27,456 bases of DNA, from positions 1 through 27,456 of the forward strand of contig DAITAT010000026.1 in NCBI GenBank assembly GCA_036824145.1, in the 5' to 3' direction. The notes below the pieces were generated by a model. It did not search any database. It saw nothing but the letters and a program-made list of their open reading frames with translations, and was not told the DNA's origin. The DNA is from DATMMS01 sp036824145 (GTDB taxonomy: Bacteria > Chloroflexota > Dormibacteria > DASZGP01). The translations under genes were made by a program, and so were the position numbers. This document shows positions 22,584 to 27,456 of the stretch, piece by piece (the stretch's first letter is position 1; the number at the start of each line of letters is the position of its first letter).

Positions 22584-24467
22584 CTAGGCGCCGAGGCCCA
22601 GGTACCCGAGGCCGACGACGACCATGGTGAGGGCGACGTAAGCGACGGGTAGCAGTACCAGGGTGCGAGTGCGTGACAGGCCGCGACGCGGTCCCGACCG
22701 CCCGCGACTGCCCAGGCGCAGCACCAGGCCCGCAATCAAGAGGAGCGGCAGCCCGTAGCCAAGCAGAGTGAAGAGGATGTTCCCGGGCCAGCCGGTCCCC
22801 GACGGCAGCGCCGCGCTCGGGAAGGCAGCGAGGACAACGCCTGCCGCTCCCGCGCCATGGGTTATCGCCTCGGCGCGGTCCGCGGCCAGCTCAGAGGCCA
22901 TCTCCAGTGGTGCGCTGGGACCGGGCACGGCGGGCGCCACGGTGACATCCGGCATCCCCGGCTGGGCCGCCGGCTCCGGCTGGACCTTCCAATCTCCGTG
23001 AGGGAAGTCGGTGGTCGCCCGTAGGCCATAGCCGGCCGCGAACACGCTTGTCCCCAGGTCGCCGCCACCGACGCCCGAAATCGGAGAGCCGCAACCGTAG
23101 ACGACCTCGATGGCCGGCGGCAGGCTGCTCTGGAAGTGGTTGTTGCTGAAGCAGTTGCCCCCCGCTGCGGGCCCAGCCAGCACCAGGTCGCCCACGCCCG
23201 ACTCACCGACGGTGTTGTCGTGGATGCGGTTGCCAGAGCCGATCCAGAGGTTCTTGTCGACGTTGGGGGCGCTGGCGATGCCGGCATAGGGGTGGTTCTC
23301 AACCAGGTTGTAGGCGACCTCGTTGTCGGAGCCGCCGGCGAGGACGATCCCGTTGCCGAAGGCGGCGTAGGTGCCCGACTTGGCGGGCGCCGACCGGTTG
23401 TGGTTGTCGTGAACCCAGTTGCCCACCAGCAGCGCGCCTCGCTGCGGCGCCAGGGCCTCGGTGTCGAGCGTGTTGGGCACAATCCCGCCCATGTTGTTGG
23501 CGAATTCGGAGTCACGGATGATCAGGTTGCCACCGGCGTTGGTCCCGGAGTAGCCGATGGCGTTGTTGGTCGACTTCACGTTGGTGATGAGGGCGTTGCA
23601 CGGGCGGCACTGGCCGATGTAGAAGCCGGAGTCGGGGTGGCCGCTGGCAAGGTCGTGGTCGAACATGCCAAAGCCGGAATCGAAGGCGTAGATCCCGTAA
23701 TCGCCGTTGTCGTAAGCGGTCAGATAGCTGCCGCGGTAGCCCCAGACGCTGCGCCAGTAGAAGCCGTTGAGCTGATAGTGGCGCGCGGTCATGTTCTCAA
23801 TCGAGACGCCGTCGGCGGCGAAGACCGCGATCCCGTTCTTGTTCTCGACCTTGAACCCGCCGTCGAGGATGACGGTGGAGCGATCCTGGCCCCGGATGGT
23901 GATCCCCGAGGTGGTCACCCGCACGGCCTCCTCGTAAACGCCGGGGGCGACCAGGACGATGTCGCCGGGTTGGGCAGCGTCGACGCCGGCCTGGATCGTC
24001 GGCTTGTCGGCGGGAACGTGGATCAGCTTGCCAAGCGGCGGCCTCGGTGGCGGGTAGTTGGGGTAGCTCCGGGTCTGGCTGCTGCTGGAGTAGTTCTCCG
24101 GCTTCTCACCAGCAAAGACCACGCCGGACATCCCCTTGCCACTCCGTGTGCCGTGGAAGGAGCAGAAGTACTTGAACTCGCCCTGCTTGGGGAACCGCTG
24201 AGTGAAGCTCTGCCCCGGATTGATCGTCGGCGAGACAAATGAGCCGTCGTCGGCGACCACGTTGTGGGGGTTGTGGCCGTTGTTGGTCCACGTGACCCGC
24301 CCGCCAGTGTCGACCTGGGCGGTGACGCCATCGAAGAAGTCGTCTCGCGCCCCCACCTGGACGTCCGCGGCGGCACCCGCCGACGCCGGACCGAAGGCCG
24401 TGCCAAGCCCGAGCAAGGTCGCTCCCGCGATGACGCCGAGCCGCCAGCGCCTTCCCACGCCCGCCAT
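22584..24467 (-). CDS. secreted/membrane cupredoxin - right-handed beta-helix fusion protein
   Basis: 627 residues. Residues 1-34 form a signal peptide with RRWRLG (possibly Tat-like), a hydrophobic core and ASAGAAA. A plastocyanin-like domain at about 35-120 keeps type 1 copper ligands His68 (NPHNVV), Cys102 and His105 (YFCSFHG), and Met113 (GKGM). A proline-rich linker leads to a parallel beta-helix at about 150-470, opening with HVPADKPTIQAGVDAAQPGD and IVLVAPGVYEEAVRVTTSGI and rich in Asn/Gly turns such as NMGGIVPN and NNHF, typical of NosD/pectate-lyase-like folds. Two membrane helices end the chain (about 562-584 and 602-626), so the protein is anchored with both domains outside. It is convergent with glnA. 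Its role could be copper-linked electron transfer or carbohydrate binding; no catalytic site was recognised. ATG 24465-24467 is the start; longer readings are not coding. Confidence 0.82.
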   Translation of the reverse strand: MAGVGRRWRLGVIAGATLLGLGTAFGPASAGAAADVQVGARDDFFDGVTAQVDTGGRVTWTNNGHNPHNVVADDGSFVSPTINPGQSFTQRFPKQGEFKYFCSFHGTRSGKGMSGVVFAGEKPENYSSSSQTRSYPNYPPPRPPLGKLIHVPADKPTIQAGVDAAQPGDIVLVAPGVYEEAVRVTTSGITIRGQDRSTVILDGGFKVENKNGIAVFAADGVSIENMTARHYQLNGFYWRSVWGYRGSYLTAYDNGDYGIYAFDSGFGMFDHDLASGHPDSGFYIGQCRPCNALITNVKSTNNAIGYSGTNAGGNLIIRDSEFANNMGGIVPNTLDTEALAPQRGALLVGNWVHDNHNRSAPAKSGTYAAFGNGIVLAGGSDNEVAYNLVENHPYAGIASAPNVDKNLWIGSGNRIHDNTVGESGVGDLVLAGPAAGGNCFSNNHFQSSLPPAIEVVYGCGSPISGVGGGDLGTSVFAAGYGLRATTDFPHGDWKVQPEPAAQPGMPDVTVAPAVPGPSAPLEMASELAADRAEAITHGAGAAGVVLAAFPSAALPSGTGWPGNILFTLLGYGLPLLLIAGLVLRLGSRGRSGPRRGLSRTRTLVLLPVAYVALTMVVVGLGYLGLGA

Positions 24468-24521
24468 CTTACGGTGAGTCTGGCATTGGCTATCCTCCAG
24501 CGCCGTAAAGTAGGAGGCGAC

Positions 24522-25427
24522 GTGGGTATAGACGACATCAGGACCATCTGCGTGGTCGGCTCGGGCACGATGGGTTCCCAGATCGCCCAGCAGACCGCCC
24601 TTGGGGGCTATGACGTGTGGCTGACCGACCTCGATGGGGACCAGCTGACGCGCGCGGTCGAGAGTAATCGCAAGCTGCTCGAGCGTCGTGTCGAGAAGGG
24701 CCAGCTCCGCCAGGAGGAGGCCACCGCCGCGATCGGCCGGGTGCGGACAACGACCTCGCTCGAAGAGGCCGCCGGCGCATCTGACTTCGTCTTCGAGGCG
24801 ATCGTCGAGAAGCTCCCGCCCAAACGGGAGCTGTTCGGCGCACTGGACGCCGCCGCACCCGCCCATGCCATCCTCGCCAGCAACTCTTCCACCATCCCGA
24901 TCTCAAAGCTGGCCGACGCCACCGGCCGCGCCGACAGGTGCTGCAACACCCACTTCTTCCACCCGGTGCTGGTGATGCAGCTCTGCGAAGTGGTCCAGGG
25001 ACCGCAGACCTCGCAGCAGACCATCGGCACCACCATGGAGCTGATCCGCCGGATCGGTCGGGTCCCGGTGCTGATCACCAAGGAGATCGACGGATTCGTC
25101 GTCAATCGCATCCTCCACGCCGCCTCCCAGGAGGCGATGCGCCTTTATGAGGGCGGCTACGCCAGCTTCGCCGACATCGACCTCGCCGTCGAGAAGGGGC
25201 TCAACTGGCCGATGGGGCCGTTCAAGCTGGCCGATTTCTCGGGCGTCGACATCGCCTACAACGCCCGGCGCGAGAAGTTTGAGGCCAGCGGCGACGAGCA
25301 CGACCGTCCGCCGGAGTTCATGCGCAAGATGGTCGACGCCGGGCGGCTGGGGCGCAAGACCGGTAAGGGCTTTTACGACTACGGTGGCGAGACGCCGGCG
25401 CCGGCGGAGGATCCCCGCCAGCTCTAG
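24522..25427 (+). CDS. 3-hydroxybutyryl-CoA dehydrogenase / 3-hydroxyacyl-CoA dehydrogenase
   Basis: 301 residues, two-domain NAD-dependent enzyme. It oxidises (S)-3-hydroxyacyl-CoA to 3-ketoacyl-CoA, or the reverse in butyrate and PHB pathways. The Rossmann motif VVGSGTMGSQIAQ is at the N-terminus (GxGxxG at 13-18), then FEAIVEKLPPKRELFGALDA, ASNSSTIPI, the catalytic His-Glu pair in NTHFFHPV and CEVV, and the C-terminal domain with GFVVNRIL and GRKTGKGFYDY. The GTG start is supported by AGGAGG 4 nt upstream; an in-frame extension to 24264 is not coding. The gene lies 54 bp from the divergent cupredoxin gene. Together with the acyl-CoA dehydrogenases it could serve beta-oxidation, but it is far from them and alone. 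Confidence 0.94.
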   Translation: MGIDDIRTICVVGSGTMGSQIAQQTALGGYDVWLTDLDGDQLTRAVESNRKLLERRVEKGQLRQEEATAAIGRVRTTTSLEEAAGASDFVFEAIVEKLPPKRELFGALDAAAPAHAILASNSSTIPISKLADATGRADRCCNTHFFHPVLVMQLCEVVQGPQTSQQTIGTTMELIRRIGRVPVLITKEIDGFVVNRILHAASQEAMRLYEGGYASFADIDLAVEKGLNWPMGPFKLADFSGVDIAYNARREKFEASGDEHDRPPEFMRKMVDAGRLGRKTGKGFYDYGGETPAPAEDPRQL

Positions 25428-25442
25428 CCGACGTCCGCCGGG

Positions 25443-26567
25443 TCACGCTGACTCTGGGCAGCTTTCCTGGATTTGCTTTCTTCGACTCGCCATAGGCAGC
25501 CACTTCGTGGGCTGCCGCAGCGCCGGGGCGCTGACTACCAGGACCACCGCCAGGATGATCACCGAGCCTCCGATAAGGACGCGAGGGGTGACGACCTCGC
25601 CGGCGAAGGCCGAGCCCAGCAGCACCGCCACCGCCGGGTTCACGAAGGCGTAGGTGCCGGCCACCGCGGTCCGGGTGTGGCGGAGCAACCAGACGTAAGC
25701 GCTGAAGGCCAGCAGCGAGCCGAAGACCACCAGGTAGCCGAGTGCGGCCATCGACTGCCACGAGACCTGCTCCAGGTGGATCTTGCCCAGCTCGCCGGTG
25801 ATGACCGCGAAGATGAGTAGAGCCACCGAGCCGGCGATCATCTCCATGCCGGTCGAAACCAGCGGGCGGCGTGGAAGCGGCGCCCGGCGGGCATAAACCG
25901 AGCCCGCCGCCCACAAGAGCGCGGCGCCGAGAATGACAAGCGAGCCGAGCAGGTGGTTGGTGCCGGCACCCGAGGGCTGGACCAGCAGCGCGACCCCGGC
26001 GATGCCGATAACCAGGCCGCCGGCCACCGGCCAGCTGATGCGGTCGTCGCCGCTGAAATGGGCGAAGACCACCATCCAGATGGGAACGCTGGCCACCAGC
26101 AGGGCGGCAACCCCCGAGGGCACGAACTGCTCGCCCCAGCTGACGCCGCCGTTGCCGCCGGCGAGGAGGAGCACCCCAACGATCGTGGTGGCGGTCCACT
26201 GGCTGCGCCCGGGACGGTCGCCGGCGGTGTCGCCGCGGCGGACCGACCAGGCGTACAACAGCACGCCCGCGATGGCAAAACGGATGGAAGCCATCAGCAA
26301 CGGCGGGATGGTGTGAATCGCGATCCGGATGCCGAGGTAGGTCGAGCCCCAGACGATATAGAGGGTCCCCAGTGCGAGCAGGACATAGAGCAATCGAGTG
26401 CGAACTGGAGTGGTCAACCCGGGTTGGCCGGGGAGTGAGCCCTGCGCCGCGGCCCCGCTCTCGCGGGGCCGGCTGGCGCTGTTATCGATGAGCTGTCGGC
26501 GGGCGACAGCCTGCTCGATATCGCGCTGGCGCTGGTGGCTCATCTTCTCCAGATAGTACGGGTTCAT
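25443..26567 (-). CDS. EamA/DMT-family transporter with an N-terminal extension
   Basis: 374 residues. Ten membrane helices in two EamA repeats resemble YedA/RhaT-type drug/metabolite transporters; the first repeat opens LLALGTLYIVWGSTYLGIRI and has GGNGGVSWGEQFVPSGVAAL, and the second holds WSFxx-less YLVVFGSLLAFSAYVWLLR and AVAGTYAFVNPAVAVLLGSA. These proteins move amino acids, nucleosides or other metabolites across the membrane. About 55 hydrophilic residues precede the first helix (MNPYYLEKMSHQRQRDIEQA, then VARRQLID), unusual for the family and resembling short stand-alone proteins of high-GC bacteria. ATG 26567 is supported by GGAGGA 6 nt upstream. It is divergent from the CGNR gene, with operator-like repeats between them. 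Confidence 0.9.
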   Translation of the reverse strand: MNPYYLEKMSHQRQRDIEQAVARRQLIDNSASRPRESGAAAQGSLPGQPGLTTPVRTRLLYVLLALGTLYIVWGSTYLGIRIAIHTIPPLLMASIRFAIAGVLLYAWSVRRGDTAGDRPGRSQWTATTIVGVLLLAGGNGGVSWGEQFVPSGVAALLVASVPIWMVVFAHFSGDDRISWPVAGGLVIGIAGVALLVQPSGAGTNHLLGSLVILGAALLWAAGSVYARRAPLPRRPLVSTGMEMIAGSVALLIFAVITGELGKIHLEQVSWQSMAALGYLVVFGSLLAFSAYVWLLRHTRTAVAGTYAFVNPAVAVLLGSAFAGEVVTPRVLIGGSVIILAVVLVVSAPALRQPTKWLPMASRRKQIQESCPESA

Positions 26568-26591
26568 GGTCTGTCCTCCAGCTTTTGTCCT

Positions 26592-26620
26592 GTAACTAGT
26601 GTATAGTCTACGCTAGTTAC
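26592..26620. promoter_or_regulatory. GTAACTAG-N13-CTAGTTAC operator candidate 1
   Basis: A perfect 8-bp inverted repeat with a 13-bp centre. It covers the -10 box and most of the spacer of the transporter promoter, so a bound protein would block it. Confidence 0.6.
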
Positions 26621-26633
26621 GGTAACCTGTCAA
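26605..26633 (-). promoter_or_regulatory. sigma-70-type promoter of the EamA transporter
   Basis: On the minus strand: TTGACA (plus 26628-26633), exactly 17 bp, then TAGACT (plus 26605-26610). The transcript would start near 26598, about 30 nt before the ATG and the GGAGGA ribosome binding site. Confidence 0.65.
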
Positions 26634-26650
26634 CCTTTAGCAGCAGTTAC
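26622..26650. promoter_or_regulatory. GTAAC-N19-GTTAC operator candidate 2
   Basis: A second 29-bp element with the same ends and spacing as the first (GTAAC to GTTAC), placed 1 bp after it. The -35 box of the transporter promoter lies inside. The inner bases are less symmetric. Confidence 0.5.
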
Positions 26651-26658
26651 GTCAATCT

Positions 26659-26682
26659 GTTACACCAACGCGATATTGTAAC
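26659..26682. promoter_or_regulatory. GTTAC-N14-GTAAC half-sites near the CGNR promoter
   Basis: Two more half-sites, in opposite order and 24 bp end to end. They overlap the expected -35 position of the CGNR gene promoter, so autoregulation is possible. Confidence 0.4.
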
Positions 26683-26695
26683 CGGCAACCGGCCG

Positions 26696-26701
26696 TATAC
26701 T
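26696..26701 (+). promoter_or_regulatory. -10 box of the CGNR gene
   Basis: TATACT lies 20 bp before the ATG. A clear -35 at 16-18 bp is lacking (ATATTG is there), which suggests weak or activator-assisted expression. Confidence 0.45.
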
Positions 26702-26721
26702 GGTTTTAGGAATTCGAAGTA

Positions 26722-27324
26722 ATGAGCACTCACCTCGAGACCCCAGCGCCATCCAGCCCTAACGTCGCCCCCGGCGAGCTTGAGCTGGTCAGGCAGTTCG
26801 TCAACACCGTCGACATTGACCGGTACACCGACCGCCTCGCCGACACCGCTGGCCTGCAGGCATGGCTTGCGGAGCATCAACTGCTCAGCCGAAGCGTGCA
26901 GGTCAGCGAGATCGAGCGAGAGCGCGCGGTGGAGCTGAGGGAGTCGCTGCGTGACATCCTCACCGGGCACACCGAGGGCCCGGTTGGCACCGCCGCCGTC
27001 AGGCGGCTGGACGCCATCATCCGCGAGGTCCCGATGCGGATGCGGGTCGACGACGGCGGCTGCGTGCGGGTCGACGCTGCCGGCAGCGGTTTGGACGGCG
27101 CCCTGGGCGAGATCCTGGCCCGGACCCACGCCGCCATGGAGGACGGCAGCTGGCAACGGCTCAAGACATGTGCCGACGACAACTGCCGCTGGGCCTTCTA
27201 CGACCACTCCAAGAACCGCTCCGGACAGTGGTGCGACATGTCGATCTGCGGCAACCGGAACAAGGTCAATGCTTTCCGCACGCGGAAGGCGGCTCACCTC
27301 CAGAAGGCCTCCAAGCACAACTAG
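26722..27324 (+). CDS. CGNR zinc-finger protein with ABATE-type N-terminal domain
   Basis: 200 residues. The N-terminal part (about 18-140) has the ABATE/DUF1470 pattern: ELELVRQFVNTVDIDRYTDR, LADTAGLQAWLAEHQLL and ERERAVELRESLRDIL. The C-terminal zinc finger has Cys150-x4-Cys155 (CADDNC) and Cys171-x4-Cys176 ending in CGNRNK, the signature of the family, between RWAFYDHSKNRSGQW and VNAFRTRKA. Members are predicted stress-responsive regulators that bind nucleic acid. It is divergent from the EamA transporter, and six GTAAC/GTTAC half-sites occupy the gap between them; this is the layout of a regulator and its target transporter. The ATG has AGGA about 10 nt upstream. The function as repressor is inference. 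Confidence 0.88.
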   Translation: MSTHLETPAPSSPNVAPGELELVRQFVNTVDIDRYTDRLADTAGLQAWLAEHQLLSRSVQVSEIERERAVELRESLRDILTGHTEGPVGTAAVRRLDAIIREVPMRMRVDDGGCVRVDAAGSGLDGALGEILARTHAAMEDGSWQRLKTCADDNCRWAFYDHSKNRSGQWCDMSICGNRNKVNAFRTRKAAHLQKASKHN

Positions 27325-27403
27325 CCCGCTCATACCGATAGAACGGGTGAGCACCACCCCATGTGAGGCGGCCGCGCCGGCGATGCGGGAGCGCGACGGT
27401 GGT

Positions 27404-27456
27404 CTAGGGGATCAACTTCGCGACGACGAACTGGGGCTGCGCGTCGGCCGGGGTGG
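27404..27456 (-). CDS. C-terminal end of an unidentified protein (5' part beyond right edge)
   Basis: The minus strand reads TPADAQPQFVVAKLIP then TAG at 27404-27406. Nearly every codon ends in G or C, as in the neighbouring genes, which suggests real coding sequence. Only 16 residues are visible, so no family can be named. It converges on the CGNR gene across about 80 bp. Confidence 0.35.
   Translation of the reverse strand, partial: TPADAQPQFVVAKLIP

Noticed and set aside
23136..24242. 368-codon plus-strand frame opposite the cupredoxin/beta-helix gene
   Set aside because: Valine/glycine-rich mirror translation; the opposite strand has a signal peptide, copper ligands and membrane helices.
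26647..27357. 236-codon minus-strand frame opposite the CGNR gene
   Set aside because: It covers the regulatory gap and a gene with an intact zinc-finger signature; its translation shows no domain.

Overview
This window is GC-rich, and its genes use codons ending in G or C almost throughout. It carries no rRNA, tRNA, CRISPR array or insertion sequence that I can see. Gene content fits an uncultured, soil-type, high-GC bacterium from the Actinobacteria/Chloroflexota/Dormibacterota side of the tree. The clues are a methylmalonyl-CoA mutase catalytic chain without its B12 domain, a GAF-PucR regulator, an ECF sigma with a ZAS-type anti-sigma, and both alpha- and beta-type glutamine synthetases. 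Placement at phylum level is inference only. A 100-N gap flanked by identical 55-bp ends shows this is a scaffolded draft, probably metagenomic, assembly.

Positions 1-14471 are all on the minus strand. Read in the direction of transcription (right to left), they hold a SnoaL-like protein, an APC amino-acid permease, then a run of tightly packed genes: a PP2C phosphatase, a membrane Ser/Thr kinase, an alpha-type glutamine synthetase, a DinB-like protein, methylmalonyl-CoA epimerase, a SAM methyltransferase, the methylmalonyl-CoA mutase large subunit, the propionyl-CoA carboxylase beta subunit, SucC, SucD and an acyl-CoA dehydrogenase. A small proline-rich membrane protein and a second acyl-CoA dehydrogenase, cut by the left edge, follow. 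Together these make a nearly complete propionyl-CoA to succinate route: carboxylation, epimerisation, mutation, then substrate-level phosphorylation by SucCD. Acyl-CoA dehydrogenases would feed it from branched-chain or odd-chain acyl-CoAs. The carboxylase alpha subunit and the B12-binding mutase subunit are not in the window.

Positions 14594-20163 are on the plus strand: a GAF-PucR regulator, an ECF sigma factor overlapping its zinc-type anti-sigma factor, and an ABC ATPase/permease pair. The N gap at 20167-20266 follows and looks like an artefact, because the two contig ends are the same 55 bp.

Positions 20351-21081 hold a minus-strand ArsR-family repressor with the cysteine pattern of arsenite sensors, a clear operator over its promoter, and, divergent to it, a 14-codon cysteine-rich micro-ORF with a good ribosome binding site and a following strong hairpin. 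This is the most unusual piece of the window. A beta-type glutamine synthetase (glnA) follows on the plus strand.

The right end has a secreted cupredoxin/beta-helix membrane protein (minus), a 3-hydroxybutyryl-CoA dehydrogenase (plus), and a divergent pair, an EamA transporter (minus) and a CGNR zinc-finger protein (plus). The 154-bp gap of that pair holds six GTAAC/GTTAC half-sites over a near-consensus promoter. The last ~50 bp probably hold the C-terminus of one more minus-strand gene.
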